DNA of 64,000 bases, taken from positions 1,488,001-1,552,000 of the forward strand of contig NZ_CP069526.1 of the NCBI RefSeq assembly GCF_016889705.1, read 5' to 3'. Shown here in pieces: positions 35,331-44,036 of the stretch. Each line of letters begins with the position of its first letter. Position 1 is the first letter of the stretch. Both the position numbers and the translations under genes were made by a program. This stretch comes from Amycolatopsis sp. FDAARGOS 1241. Its GTDB lineage: Bacteria; Actinomycetota; Actinomycetes; Mycobacteriales; Pseudonocardiaceae. The notes beneath the pieces were generated by a model that worked only from the letters and a program-made list of their open reading frames with translations, was not told where the DNA came from and searched no databases.

Positions 35331-35768
35331 ATGACCAAGCCGATCGAGAGGGCCACGGAGAACTTCGGTGTCCCGTGGGAAGGTATCTACGGCTACGCCC
35401 AGGCCGTGAAGCACGGTGACACCATCTACGTCTCGGGCCAGCTGGCGCACGACGGCGACCAGCTCGTCGCGCCCGCACCGGTGGACGAGAACGGCGCGGT
35501 CACGGACTTCTCGGCGATGGAAGCGCAGATGCGCCGCTCGTACGAGAACGCGACGGAGCTGCTGAAGCGCTTCGGAGCGTCGCTGGCCGACGTCGTCGAA
35601 GAAGTGCTCTACGTGCTCGACATCGACGCGGCCTTCGCCGTGGCGGGGCCCGTGCGCAAGGCGGCCTACGGAAGGGAGGATCCGCAGGTCGCCAGCACCC
35701 TGGTCGGCACGACGCGGCTCGCCTTTCCCGAGCAGCTCGTGGAGATCAAGCTGATCGCGCGGGTCTGA
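35331..35768 (+). CDS. ridA: RidA/YjgF-family protein (enamine/imine deaminase)
   Basis: The 145-residue protein fits the RidA fold: YAQAVKHGDTIYVSGQLAHD near the N-terminus, DVVEEVLYVLDID in the middle and TRLAFPEQLVEIKLIARV at the end. RidA proteins hydrolyse reactive enamines and imines or act in ring-cleavage pathways. This one has an insertion-rich N-terminal half and may belong to a pathway-specific subgroup rather than housekeeping RidA. It converges on an MFS gene across a hairpin. Confidence 0.85.
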   Translation: MTKPIERATENFGVPWEGIYGYAQAVKHGDTIYVSGQLAHDGDQLVAPAPVDENGAVTDFSAMEAQMRRSYENATELLKRFGASLADVVEEVLYVLDIDAAFAVAGPVRKAAYGREDPQVASTLVGTTRLAFPEQLVEIKLIARV

Positions 35769-35781
35769 CCTCGTCCACGCG

Positions 35782-35815
35782 GCACCCCCACCGGACGCTT
35801 TCCCGGTGGGGGTGC
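35782..35815. terminator. 13-bp perfect hairpin between convergent genes (conserved-loop family, member 3)
   Basis: Arms GCACCCCCACCGG (35782-35794) and CCGGTGGGGGTGC (35803-35815) enclose the 8-base loop ACGCTTTC. The loop is identical to the core of the loops at 4994-5005 (minus strand) and 24053-24062, although the arms differ. It lies 14 bases after ridA and 8 bases before the end of the MFS gene. Confidence 0.82.
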
Positions 35816-35822
35816 GGGCGCG

Positions 35823-37142
35823 TCAGGCTCGCGCCGAGTCGCGCGCCGAGTCGCGGCCGGAGTCGACGAAGAAGGCCGCCACCACACCGCCGGCAGCGCA
35901 CAGGACGCCGATGACCACGAAAGCGGTGTTGTACCCGTCGACCTGGTTGTCGGCGTGGTCGAGCAGCGCGCCGGTCGCCCACGGCGCGATGATGCCCGAC
36001 GTGCTCTGCAGCGCGATGAACAGGCTCAGCACACTCGTGCGCTGCGAGGGTGCGGCCGCCGTGCCGATCGCCGCGTACACGATCGGCTGGGCCACGAGCG
36101 TGAGGCAGTAGCCGGCGATGAGTACGAAGTACGCGAGGTAGCGGGAGCTGCCGGCCAGCGGCAGCACGGCGAGCAGGACACCGCCCAGCGCGAGCGCCAG
36201 CGTGGGCACCAGGCCGTGGGCCACGCGCGCCGACACACCGCGGGCGAGGAGCCGGTCGGTGAGCCAGCCGGAGCCGAGCATGAACACCATGCCGATCACG
36301 CTGGGCAGGCCGAACAGGAAACCCGAGGTGATCGGCGAGAAGTGCAGGCCCGCCTGCAGGTAGGACGGGAACCAGCTGAACACCACGGAGATCAGCGCGT
36401 ACATCGGGTAGGTCGCGATCAGCAGCACGATGAACGTGCGGCTGGTGGCCACCTTCAGGAACGTCCGGCGGCGTTCCGCGCGTTCTTCCTTCCGCGGTGC
36501 CGCCGGCGTGACGGCGAACGGGCCGGTGCGCCCGGCGAACAGCCACACCGCGCACCACACCAGGCCCGCGAGCCCAAGCGCCAGGAATGCCGACCGCCAG
36601 CCGGAGTGCACGATCAGCAAAGTCAGCAGGGGAGCGGCCACGATCTTGGCGAGCGACGCGCCCGAAGTGAGGACAGCCGTGGGCAGCCCGCGTTTCTCCC
36701 GCGGGAACCAGCTGTACGCGGTGGAATTGGCGACCGCCGTCGCCGGCCCCTCGGCCGCGCCGAGCCCGATGCGGGTGCCGAGCAGCACGCCGCCGCCCGC
36801 GAAGAAGAACACCGGCAGCTGTGTGGCCGCCCACAGCAGCGACATCACGAACAGCAGCCACTTCAACGGCACGTGCCGCGTCGCGAGGAACCCCACGCCG
36901 ACGGCGCTGATGCTGTAGAGGAAGTAGAACGAGCTGCTGATCAACCCGAATTGCGCCGCCGACAAATGCAGCTCCTTGATCAGCGGCTGCGCGGCCAGGG
37001 CCAGGGAGATGCGGTCGGCGAAGTTCAAGATCATGAAGACGGCCAGCAGGAGCAGCACGGTCCACGCCGGCACGGGCCGGTACCGCGGTTCGGTCCGGTC
37101 CACTGAGACGAGCGGTATCTCCGGGGATCTCGAGGTGGTCAC
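35823..37142 (-). CDS. MFS transporter (anion:cation symporter-like)
   Basis: The 439-residue membrane protein has about twelve hydrophobic segments. MILNFADRISLALAAQPL in helix 1 is the usual ACS-family pattern, and a long hydrophilic central loop (RKEERAERRRTFLKVATS) separates the halves. ACS transporters import organic anions such as sugar acids or aromatic acids by proton symport. The GTG start is at 37142. The C-terminus SGRDSARDSARA is a short repeat. The substrate is probably linked to the adjacent RidA and GlxA-type regulator genes. Confidence 0.87.
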   Translation of the reverse strand: MTTSRSPEIPLVSVDRTEPRYRPVPAWTVLLLLAVFMILNFADRISLALAAQPLIKELHLSAAQFGLISSSFYFLYSISAVGVGFLATRHVPLKWLLFVMSLLWAATQLPVFFFAGGGVLLGTRIGLGAAEGPATAVANSTAYSWFPREKRGLPTAVLTSGASLAKIVAAPLLTLLIVHSGWRSAFLALGLAGLVWCAVWLFAGRTGPFAVTPAAPRKEERAERRRTFLKVATSRTFIVLLIATYPMYALISVVFSWFPSYLQAGLHFSPITSGFLFGLPSVIGMVFMLGSGWLTDRLLARGVSARVAHGLVPTLALALGGVLLAVLPLAGSSRYLAYFVLIAGYCLTLVAQPIVYAAIGTAAAPSQRTSVLSLFIALQSTSGIIAPWATGALLDHADNQVDGYNTAFVVIGVLCAAGGVVAAFFVDSGRDSARDSARA

Positions 37143-37610
37143 GGGAATTCCCTTCGCTGGTGCGACGACGTTGTCGGCATCGCGGTCTGGAGTGGTGGTA
37201 CTCGCCGGATCGGCCTGCCGGGCGAGTCTGCAGTGGACAGTTCACTTCGGAACGGAAGTGAGCGCGCCGATGCCAGGTCCGATGGCAAGGTGGCCCGCGC
37301 AGCGCGCTGGTGCGCAATCGCCGCGTCTCCCGTGCGGAAGCGGGCGTGTTGTGAAGTGAGCGTCGGTGGGAGATCCGGTCGTGGCGAGGGCGGCTCTCGG
37401 TGGAGACCGAACGGGTCGGGGATGCGTGGCGTCGCTGTGCAGTGACGCATGTGGTGGAAGCTCGCGGGCCGCACCAGACGCGCCGCCGTTCTCAGGGCAC
37501 GTTCGAAGGGCGCGCCGGCCGGGCCGGTCGCGGCGAGGGACGGGGCGCCGCCGGGCGTGGAGGATGGTGAAACGCCCGGCGGCATCCCGAGGGTGGAGAG
37601 TCCTTTGTGA
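37143..37610. other. 468-base intergenic region between MFS and nitroreductase genes
   Basis: No gene is recognisable. The left part must hold the promoter of the MFS gene. The right part holds the hairpin at 37548-37582 that probably ends the nitroreductase transcript. I see no repeat family shared with other gaps. Confidence 0.5.
37548..37582. terminator. Hairpin terminator downstream of nitroreductase
   Basis: Arms CCGCCGGGCGT (37548-37558) and ACGCCCGGCGG (37572-37582) pair perfectly over 11 bases with a 13-base loop. It lies 28 bases past the stop of the leftward nitroreductase gene. Confidence 0.7.
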
Positions 37611-38276
37611 TCAGTCTCGCGGGAAGTTCCACAGGGGGCCGGCGGCGGTGGTGCCGATCGGGCTGCCCCAGCGGTTGCGGCTGCTCACCTCGTGCACTGG
37701 CCTGCGGTTGGCGGCGACGCCCCAGCGCCCGAGCGGGTAGCCCATCGCCAGCATCGCCGTCATCTCCCAGCCTTCGCCCTCGGGGACGCCCAGCAGCTTC
37801 AGCACGGTGTCCGCTTCATAGCGCAGGACTGTGGTGATCACACCACCGACGCCTTCGGCGCGGGCGGCGAGCAGGGCGCTCCAGATGGCGGGGTAGATGT
37901 TGGCGCCGCCGTGGTCGTCGATGGCGAAGACGAACAGCAGCAGCGGGAGGTCGGCGAAGTTGGCCGCGAAGTGATCGCCCGAGGCCTTGATCTTGCGCAT
38001 CGTCGCGGCGTGCGCTTCGGAATCGTGGCGGGTGGTGCCCAGGGCGCCGGCTGCGATGTCGCGGTACTCGCGGGCGCGGCACTCGCGGTAGAGCTCGGCG
38101 AGCTCCTGCTTCGTCGCGGGGTCGTCCACGGCGAGGAAGTGCCACCGTTGCGTGTTGCCGCCGTTGGGGGCCCGGATCGCCGCGTCGAGGATCCGGCTCT
38201 GCACGTCGAGCGGGATCGGGTCCTTCCGCATCCGGCGCATCATCCGGGTCGTGTACAGCGCTTCGTGGATCTCCAT
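37611..38276 (-). CDS. Nitroreductase-family FMN oxidoreductase (copy 1)
   Basis: This 221-residue protein has the nitroreductase fold. FMN-phosphate contacts lie in TTRMMRRMRKDPIPLD and RAPNGGNTQRWHFLAVDD, and PAIWSALLAARAEGVGGVITT is the central helix. It is strikingly similar to the protein encoded at 50.2 kb through most of its length (shared MMRRM, APNGGNTQRWHFLAVDDP, ANRRPVHEVSSRNRWG). The two probably arose by duplication and act on related nitro- or quinone-type substrates. A GTTAC-N11-GCAAC site lies about 100 bases upstream, matching sites before the 50-54 kb genes. Confidence 0.88.
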   Translation of the reverse strand: MEIHEALYTTRMMRRMRKDPIPLDVQSRILDAAIRAPNGGNTQRWHFLAVDDPATKQELAELYRECRAREYRDIAAGALGTTRHDSEAHAATMRKIKASGDHFAANFADLPLLLFVFAIDDHGGANIYPAIWSALLAARAEGVGGVITTVLRYEADTVLKLLGVPEGEGWEMTAMLAMGYPLGRWGVAANRRPVHEVSSRNRWGSPIGTTAAGPLWNFPRD

Positions 38277-38378
38277 GCTCAGTCCTTCGGGGAAGGTACA
38301 GCGAAAGCACCTGCGGTGGGAGGGGTGTCCGGGGAACGCCCGGGCGATCGGTGTGAGGGACAGTAATGTCGGAGTTGC

Positions 38379-38399
38379 GTTACAGTCAACACTTGCAAC
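38379..38399. promoter_or_regulatory. Putative TetR operator, GTTAC-N11-GCAAC
   Basis: The half-sites GTTAC (38379-38383) and GCAAC (38395-38399) are separated by exactly 11 bases, the same geometry as four sites at 50.9-54.1 kb. The left half sits in CGTTACAGTCAA, which is repeated exactly in front of the paralogous nitroreductase at 50870-50881. Confidence 0.6.
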
Positions 38400-38476
38400 T
38401 TAATAACCCGAATCGCCGGCGGCGCGGCACCACTCCGGAAACGTCGGCCTGCCAAGGGTTCCGCAGCCCCCGGACA

Positions 38477-39274
38477 TCACACGAGCTGCGGCTGCAACTC
38501 CTCCGCCGTTTCCCGCAGCACAGGCAGCACGCGTGCCCGCATGTCCGCCTCGGAAATCCGCTCCACGCTCGTGCCGATGTTGAGCGCGGCGATCGGCGTG
38601 CCGTCCCAGCGGTGCAGCGGCACCGCGGCCGAGTGGAACCCGGCCTCGACCTCGTGGGCGACATACGCCGAACCGGCCTCGCCGACCTCCGTGATCTTCT
38701 TCTCCAAAGCCGCGACGCCGGCGTCGTCGAGACCGGCGTGCGTCACCAGATGCTGGTGGCGACGCTCGTCGTCGAGTCCGCTGAGCAGCACGAGCCCCAG
38801 CGCAGACTGCACGGCGGGGACCTGGAACCCGAGGCCGGAACCGATGGGCAGGGTGTGGCGCGGCAACGCCCGCGCGATCATCACAGCCACCGGCCCGTCG
38901 AGGACCGCCGCGGTGCACGAGGCCTGGAACTGTTCGGCCAGCCGGTCGCACTGCGGCTGCAGCACCTGGCTCACGGGATTGGTGGTCAGGTACGCCGACG
39001 CGAGCGTGAGCACCTTCGGGGCCAGCCGGTACGCCTTGTCGTCGGCCACCACGTAGCCCAGGTGCGCCAGCGTGAGCAGGGCCCGGCGCACGGTCGCCCG
39101 CGGCAGTTCGAGCTTGCGCGCCAGCTGTGCCTGCGTGAGCCGCTCCTCGGTGTGGTCGAACGCGGTCAGCACGAGCAGACCGCGTTCCAGGGCTTCCGAG
39201 TAGTCCGCGCGGTTGTTGCCGTCCACCTCGCGGGCCGCCCGGCGGGCCTCGTCGCGCGCGTTGAGCTTCGACAC
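38477..39274 (-). CDS. IclR-family regulator (PcaR/PobR-like)
   Basis: The 265-residue protein has an N-terminal helix-turn-helix (about 28-90: YSEALERGLLVLTAF, QAQLARKLELPRATVRRAL) and an effector domain (LPIGSGLGFQVPAVQSALG to the end). The N-terminal layout resembles Pca/Pob-type activators of aromatic catabolism. The GTG start is at 39274. It is divergent from the Rieske oxygenase operon, and three TGTTCG-containing sites lie between them, so it very likely controls that operon in response to an aromatic effector. Confidence 0.9.
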   Translation of the reverse strand: MSKLNARDEARRAAREVDGNNRADYSEALERGLLVLTAFDHTEERLTQAQLARKLELPRATVRRALLTLAHLGYVVADDKAYRLAPKVLTLASAYLTTNPVSQVLQPQCDRLAEQFQASCTAAVLDGPVAVMIARALPRHTLPIGSGLGFQVPAVQSALGLVLLSGLDDERRHQHLVTHAGLDDAGVAALEKKITEVGEAGSAYVAHEVEAGFHSAAVPLHRWDGTPIAALNIGTSVERISEADMRARVLPVLRETAEELQPQLV

Positions 39275-39303
39275 TCCACCTAGCTCCGTTCACCAACTGT
39301 CTG

Positions 39304-39442
39304 TGTTCGAACAAGTGCGTATGTTCGATTAACGCACACTCTGTCACAAAATATAACACCGACCGCCGGTGAACTCTTGCGGCGACCGAGCGGGCGTGCC
39401 TACAGTGCTCACATCAGAACCAAGTGTTCGTTAATTGAACAC
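39304..39442. promoter_or_regulatory. IclR-type operators in the divergent promoter
   Basis: Three related sites occur in the 225-base gap: the palindrome TGTTCGAACA (39304-39313), TGTTCGATTAA (starting at 39322) and GTGTTC-N7-GAACAC (39424-39442). They share TGTTCG followed by an AT-rich step. One pair lies near the regulator start and one near the oxygenase start, as expected for an activator that also autoregulates. Confidence 0.65.
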
Positions 39443-39499
39443 CTTCCTGAACTACCGGCCCACCACGCTGGACGACGAGGTCGCGAGGAGAACGCTGTC

Positions 39500-40921
39500 A
39501 TGCGCGCGGACGACAACCGGAAGATCACCGAAACCGGGCCCGGCACCCCTGGCGGTGACTGGATGCGGCTGTACTGGCAGCCGGTGGCGCTGACCGAAGA
39601 GCTGGCGACCGAACGCCCCGTCGTCCCGCTGCGGGTGCTCGGCGAAGACCTGGTGCTGTTCAAGAACGCCGACGGCTCACTCGGGCTCATCGACCGCCGC
39701 TGCGCCCACCGCGGCGCCGACCTCTCCCTGGGCCGTCTGGAAGACGGCGGCCTGCGCTGCTACTTCCACGGCTGGCTGTTCAACGGCAACGGGTCCTGTA
39801 TGGACACTCCGGCCGAGCCCGAGGACAGCAAGCTCAAGGACAAGGTGAAGATCCGCTCGTACCCGGTACGCGAGTGCAACGGCATCGTGTGGGGTTACCT
39901 CGGAGAGGGCGAGCCGCCGAACCTGCCCGCGCTCGACTGTTTCATCGCGCCGGCCGAGTACACCTTCGCGTTCAAGGGTTACCTCGACTGCAACTGGCTG
40001 CAGGCGCTGGAAGTCGGCATCGACCCGGCTCACGCATCGTACCTGCACCGGTTCGAGGAGGACGAGGACACCGCCGACAGCTACGGCAAGCAGTTCCGCG
40101 GCGCTTCCCTCGGCACGAACCTGCCGATGACGAAGATCCTGCGTGAGTACGGCCGGCCTGAGATCCTCAACGCCCGCACCGAGTACGGCCAGCGGATCGT
40201 GGCCCTGCGCAAGCTGGACAAAGACGGTCTCGACGGTTCGTCGACCCACGTGCGGATCACCCACCAGGTCTTCCCGCACGGCATCACGATCCCGCTGAGC
40301 TCGACCATGGCGATCACGCAGTGGCACGTGCCGATCGACGACGTGTCCTGCTACTGGTACGCGATGTTCACGAGCCTCGACGAGCCCGTGGACCAGAAGA
40401 CCATGCGCGAGCAGCGGCTCGACGGCATCACGCTGCCCGACTACAAGCCGGTGCGCAACCGCGCGAACAACTACCGGTTCGACTTCGAGGAGCAGCGCAC
40501 CCAGACCTACACCGGGCTCGGGCGCGACATCAACGTCCACGACCAGATGGCCGTCGAGGGCCAGGGCTACGTCTACGACCGCAGCCGCGAGCACCTCAGC
40601 CGCTCCGACCGCGCGATCGTGACCTACCGCCGCATGGCGCTGCAGGCCATCGACACCGTGGCCGAGGGCGGCAGCCCCGACACGCTGCTCAAGGACACCG
40701 CCGACGTCGAGAGCCGTGGCCCGATCCCGCTCGACGGCATCGGCCCCACCGGCGAGTGGGAGAACTACTGGGCGAGTTCGATCGCCGATCTGCGCAAGGC
40801 GAGCCCGTGGGCCTCGCACCTGCAGGCGGCGCTCGCGACCGGACCGGCGGGCGTGCCCGGTTCGGAGCTCGAACCCGATCGCTCACAGTCGCCCGACGCC
40901 TACGACCGTTCGCAGGACTGA
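39500..40921 (+). CDS. Rieske non-heme iron oxygenase, alpha subunit (phthalate-type)
   Basis: This 473-residue oxygenase has a Rieske 2Fe-2S site (RRCAHRGADLS and CYFHGWLFNG, C-x-H then C-x2-H, about 57-80) and a mononuclear iron site in GIDPAHASYLHRF (about 174-186) with the bridging acid upstream in LQALEVGID. The phthalate-oxygenase type usually works without a beta subunit, and none is encoded here. The ATG at 39500 follows GCGAGGAGAACG. Electrons would come from the FMN/2Fe-2S reductase two genes downstream. With a GS-like ligase next to it, the substrate may be an amine presented as a gamma-glutamyl conjugate. Confidence 0.92.
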   Translation: MRADDNRKITETGPGTPGGDWMRLYWQPVALTEELATERPVVPLRVLGEDLVLFKNADGSLGLIDRRCAHRGADLSLGRLEDGGLRCYFHGWLFNGNGSCMDTPAEPEDSKLKDKVKIRSYPVRECNGIVWGYLGEGEPPNLPALDCFIAPAEYTFAFKGYLDCNWLQALEVGIDPAHASYLHRFEEDEDTADSYGKQFRGASLGTNLPMTKILREYGRPEILNARTEYGQRIVALRKLDKDGLDGSSTHVRITHQVFPHGITIPLSSTMAITQWHVPIDDVSCYWYAMFTSLDEPVDQKTMREQRLDGITLPDYKPVRNRANNYRFDFEEQRTQTYTGLGRDINVHDQMAVEGQGYVYDRSREHLSRSDRAIVTYRRMALQAIDTVAEGGSPDTLLKDTADVESRGPIPLDGIGPTGEWENYWASSIADLRKASPWASHLQAALATGPAGVPGSELEPDRSQSPDAYDRSQD

Positions 40922-40932
40922 GGGCCGCCGCC

Positions 40933-42372
40933 ATGGGGTTCATCGAGAAGTTCGGGCTGTGGACCGAAGAGCAGCAGGAAGCCGCTGGAGCGGTCGCCGC
41001 CCGCGTCGAGGCCGAGGGCGTCCGGACGCTGCGGGTGTCCTTCGTGGACCAGCACGGCGTGCTGCACGGCAAGACGGTGCCGGCGAGCGCGCTGCCGAGC
41101 GTGTTCCGGAGTGGACTCACCTGCGTGTCGACGCTGCTGTCGAAGGACACGTCCGGCACCACCGTGTTCTCCGCCTTCAACGCCGACGGCGGCCTCGGGG
41201 TCGCCGAGATGGCGGGCGCGGCCGACGTGGTGATGGTGCCGGACCCCACGACGTTCCACCTCGTGCCGTGGGCCGAGAACACCGCCCGCCTCCTGTGCGA
41301 CCTGCGGTTCCAGAACGGCGAACAGGTGCCCTTCTGCAGCCGCGGGGTGTTCCGCACGGCACTGGAACGCGCCGGCGCGGCCGGGTTCGACTACGTGACC
41401 GGACTCGAGATCGAGTTCCACCTCTACCGCCGTGCCGAGCACGACCCCAACGGTGACGGCATCGGCCGCTGCACCACCACCCCCACCCCCGTCGAACCGA
41501 TCAACCAGGGCAACCAGCTGCTCAGCGAGAACCTCGGCGACGAGGTCGAGCCCGTCACCAGCCGCATCCGCGAGGTGCTGGAGCGGATGGGCATCGAGCT
41601 GCGCAGCATCGAGGTGGAACTGGGCGCCAACCAGCTGGAGGTCACGCTCGACCCGGCCGCCGGGCTCGCGTCGGCCGACGCGATGGTGCTGCTGCGCAGC
41701 GCCGTCAAGCAGCTGGCGCGCCGCACCGGCTACCACGCGACGTTCATGTGCCGGCCTCAGGTCCCCGACAGCAAGTCGAGCGGCTGGCACCTGCACCAGA
41801 GCCTGGTCGAGCACGAGGGCGGGCGCAACGCGTTCGTCCCGGCCGACGGCGAGGGCGCCATCTCCGCGCTGGGCGGGCAGTTCATCGCCGGCCAGCTCGC
41901 GCACGCGAGCGCGGCCTGCGTGTTCGCCAACCCGACCATCAACGGCTACAAGCGGTTCGCGCCGTACTCGATGGCGCCCGACCGGATCGCGTGGGCGCGG
42001 GACAACCGCGGTGCGATGATCCGGCTCGTCGGCTGGGCCGAGGACGGGTCCACGCACATCGAGAACCGGGTCGGCGAGTCGGCGGCGAACCCGTACCTCT
42101 ACATGGCTTCGCAGCTGCATTCGGGGTTGGCGGGCGTCGACGGCGCGCTGGCGCTGCCGCAGTCGGCCGACGACCCGTACACGACCGAAGCCGGCCGGCT
42201 GCCCGCGAACCTGCGGGAAGCCGTCGACGCGCTGGAGGCGGACACGGCGCTCACCACCGCGATGGGCGCGCAGTTCGTCGCCTACTACGCCGCCGTCAAA
42301 CGAGCCGAGATCGCCCGGTTCGAGCGCACGGTCACCGACTGGGAGCACCGTGAGTACTTCGACCTGTTCTGA
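40933..42372 (+). CDS. Glutamine synthetase-like gamma-glutamyl-amine ligase
   Basis: The 479-residue protein carries the glutamine synthetase catalytic blocks in altered form: GLEIEFHLYR, GANQLEVTLDP, SGWHLHQSL, NPTINGYKRFAP and ENRVGESAANPYLY. The substitutions, and the position 11 bases after a Rieske oxygenase gene, fit a pathway ligase that uses ATP to join glutamate to an amine (compare TdnQ/AtdA1 for aniline and IpuC for isopropylamine) rather than to ammonia. The ATG is at 40933. It most likely prepares or traps the amine substrate of the oxygenase. A role as a true nitrogen-assimilating GS is unlikely in this context. Confidence 0.87.
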   Translation: MGFIEKFGLWTEEQQEAAGAVAARVEAEGVRTLRVSFVDQHGVLHGKTVPASALPSVFRSGLTCVSTLLSKDTSGTTVFSAFNADGGLGVAEMAGAADVVMVPDPTTFHLVPWAENTARLLCDLRFQNGEQVPFCSRGVFRTALERAGAAGFDYVTGLEIEFHLYRRAEHDPNGDGIGRCTTTPTPVEPINQGNQLLSENLGDEVEPVTSRIREVLERMGIELRSIEVELGANQLEVTLDPAAGLASADAMVLLRSAVKQLARRTGYHATFMCRPQVPDSKSSGWHLHQSLVEHEGGRNAFVPADGEGAISALGGQFIAGQLAHASAACVFANPTINGYKRFAPYSMAPDRIAWARDNRGAMIRLVGWAEDGSTHIENRVGESAANPYLYMASQLHSGLAGVDGALALPQSADDPYTTEAGRLPANLREAVDALEADTALTTAMGAQFVAYYAAVKRAEIARFERTVTDWEHREYFDLF

Positions 42373-42390
42373 CGAGCTGGAGTGGACGAC

Positions 42391-43335
42391 ATGACCGACT
42401 CGGCGCTGCGCGTCACCCGCGTGACCTGGGAGGCCGAAGGAGTTGTCGGGCTGCGGCTGTCGTCGCCCGACGGCAGCCCGCTGCCCGAGTGGGCGCCCGG
42501 TGCGCACCTCGACCTGAAACTGCCGTCGGGGCTGGGCCGCCAGTACTCGCTGTGCGGCGACCCGGCCGAGCGCCGGCACTACGACGTCGCCGTGCGGCTC
42601 GAAACCGACGGCCGCGGAGGTTCGGCGGAGATCCACGGCACGGCGCTGGTGGGGAAGACGCTCGTGGTGAACCACGTGCGCAACCACTTCCCGCTCGACA
42701 CTGCGGACTCGTACCTGCTGATCGCCGGCGGCATCGGCGTCACGCCACTCGTGCCGATGGCGCGCGAGCTCGCCGCACGCGGCGCCGACTGGTCGGCGGT
42801 CTACTGCGGCCACGGCGCGGACACCATGGCGTTCCGCGAGGAGCTCACGCGCGTCGGCGGCGACCGAGTGTCCTTCGTGGACACCGCGGTCGCGCCGCGG
42901 CCGGACCTCAAGGAGCTGATCGGCTCGCTGGCGCCGGGCGCGGTGGTGTACTGCTGCGGCCCGGCCGGCCTGCTCGACGCCGTCACGGAGATCTGCGAGG
43001 CCGCGGGCGTGCGCTGCGAGACCGAGCACTTCAGCGCCGCCACGCCCGACCCCGACACCGCCCCGGGTGACGAGGTCGAGCTGGAGCTGCGCGAATCCGG
43101 CATCACCGTGGTCGCCGACGCGGACACCACGCTGCTGCAAGCCATCCGTGACGCCGGGATCGACGTCGAGTCGGACTGTGAAGAGGGCTACTGCGGCACG
43201 TGTGAGACGCGTGTGCTCGAAGGCACACCCGACCACCGCGACGTCGTGCTCTCGAAGGCCGAGCGCGCGGCCGGCAAGACGTTCTTCCCGTGCGTGAGCC
43301 GGGCCTGCGGCCGCAAGCTCGTGCTCGACCTCTAG
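42391..43335 (+). CDS. FMN/2Fe-2S oxygenase reductase (phthalate dioxygenase reductase type)
   Basis: The 314-residue protein has an N-terminal FMN-binding barrel (RQYSLCG), an NADH-binding part (LLIAGGIGVTPLVPMAREL and CGPAGLLDAV) and a C-terminal plant-type ferredoxin domain with CEEGYCGTC plus a later cysteine in FFPCVSRACG. It passes electrons from NADH to the Rieske centre of the oxygenase. I chose ATG 42391, with CTGGAG upstream, over a GTG nine bases earlier. Confidence 0.92.
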   Translation: MTDSALRVTRVTWEAEGVVGLRLSSPDGSPLPEWAPGAHLDLKLPSGLGRQYSLCGDPAERRHYDVAVRLETDGRGGSAEIHGTALVGKTLVVNHVRNHFPLDTADSYLLIAGGIGVTPLVPMARELAARGADWSAVYCGHGADTMAFREELTRVGGDRVSFVDTAVAPRPDLKELIGSLAPGAVVYCCGPAGLLDAVTEICEAAGVRCETEHFSAATPDPDTAPGDEVELELRESGITVVADADTTLLQAIRDAGIDVESDCEEGYCGTCETRVLEGTPDHRDVVLSKAERAAGKTFFPCVSRACGRKLVLDL

Positions 43336-43346
43336 AGGGGAACCCG

Positions 43347-44036
43347 ATGGCGAACCGCGCCCTGATCCTCGTGCACGACCCCGCGCCCGGCCGCCGCGAA
43401 CGCGTGCCCGGGGCGATCGGGCCGGCACTGTCCACTCGTGACATCAAACACGAGGTCGTGTCGCTCGTGACCGAGGACGCCCCGGACCCCGCCGGCTACG
43501 ACCTGCTCGTGGTGATGGGGTCCAGTGAGTCGGCCGCCGACGACACGGTGCCGTGGCTGGCGAAGGAGCTCGCCTTCGTGCGCGCGGTGGTCGAGCGCGG
43601 AGTACCGACGCTCGGGGTCTGCTTCGGCGGGCAGCTGCTCGCGCGGGTCCTCGGTGGCAGCGTGGGGCGCGCGGCGCTGCCCGAGTTCGGGTTCACCGCC
43701 GTCGACACCGATGACGCGGCCCTCGTGCCGGCCGGGCCGTGGCTGCAGTTCCACTCCGACGCGTTCGTGCCGCCACCGGGCACGGAGCTGGCGCGCAACG
43801 CCAGCGGCTCGCAGGCCTTCGCGACCGGCAAGGTGCTCGGGTTGCAGTTCCACCCCGAGATGACGGCGGACACGTTCGCGAGCTGGTGCGAGCGCTGGGC
43901 CGCCGCCGGCTGGGCCCCGAGGTCCGAAGTGGACGTCGAGCGGCTGCGGGCCGACGTCGCCGCCGGTGAGGCGCGTGGCCTTCAGTTGTGCGACCAGCTC
44001 GTCGGTGCCTTCTGCGCCGTTACCCTCGTGGGATGA
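43347..44036 (+). CDS. Class I glutamine amidotransferase-like protein (TdnT/AtdA2-like)
   Basis: The 229-residue protein is a class I amidotransferase domain. The nucleophile cysteine lies in LGVCFGGQLLARVLGG (about 88-103), and the catalytic His-Glu pair in LQFHPEMTAD. It has no synthetase domain, so it acts alone. In aniline-degrading clusters such a protein hydrolyses the gamma-glutamyl conjugate and limits its level; the same role is inferred here. The ATG at 43347 follows GAGGGG. The stop overlaps the next gene (ATGA). Confidence 0.87.
   Translation: MANRALILVHDPAPGRRERVPGAIGPALSTRDIKHEVVSLVTEDAPDPAGYDLLVVMGSSESAADDTVPWLAKELAFVRAVVERGVPTLGVCFGGQLLARVLGGSVGRAALPEFGFTAVDTDDAALVPAGPWLQFHSDAFVPPPGTELARNASGSQAFATGKVLGLQFHPEMTADTFASWCERWAAAGWAPRSEVDVERLRADVAAGEARGLQLCDQLVGAFCAVTLVG

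Noticed and set aside
40900..43428. Open frame of more than 800 codons on the minus strand opposite the GS-like and reductase genes
   Set aside because: It is a shadow of high-GC coding DNA: the plus-strand genes have full family similarity, and the minus product is Arg/Val/Gly-rich with no domain.
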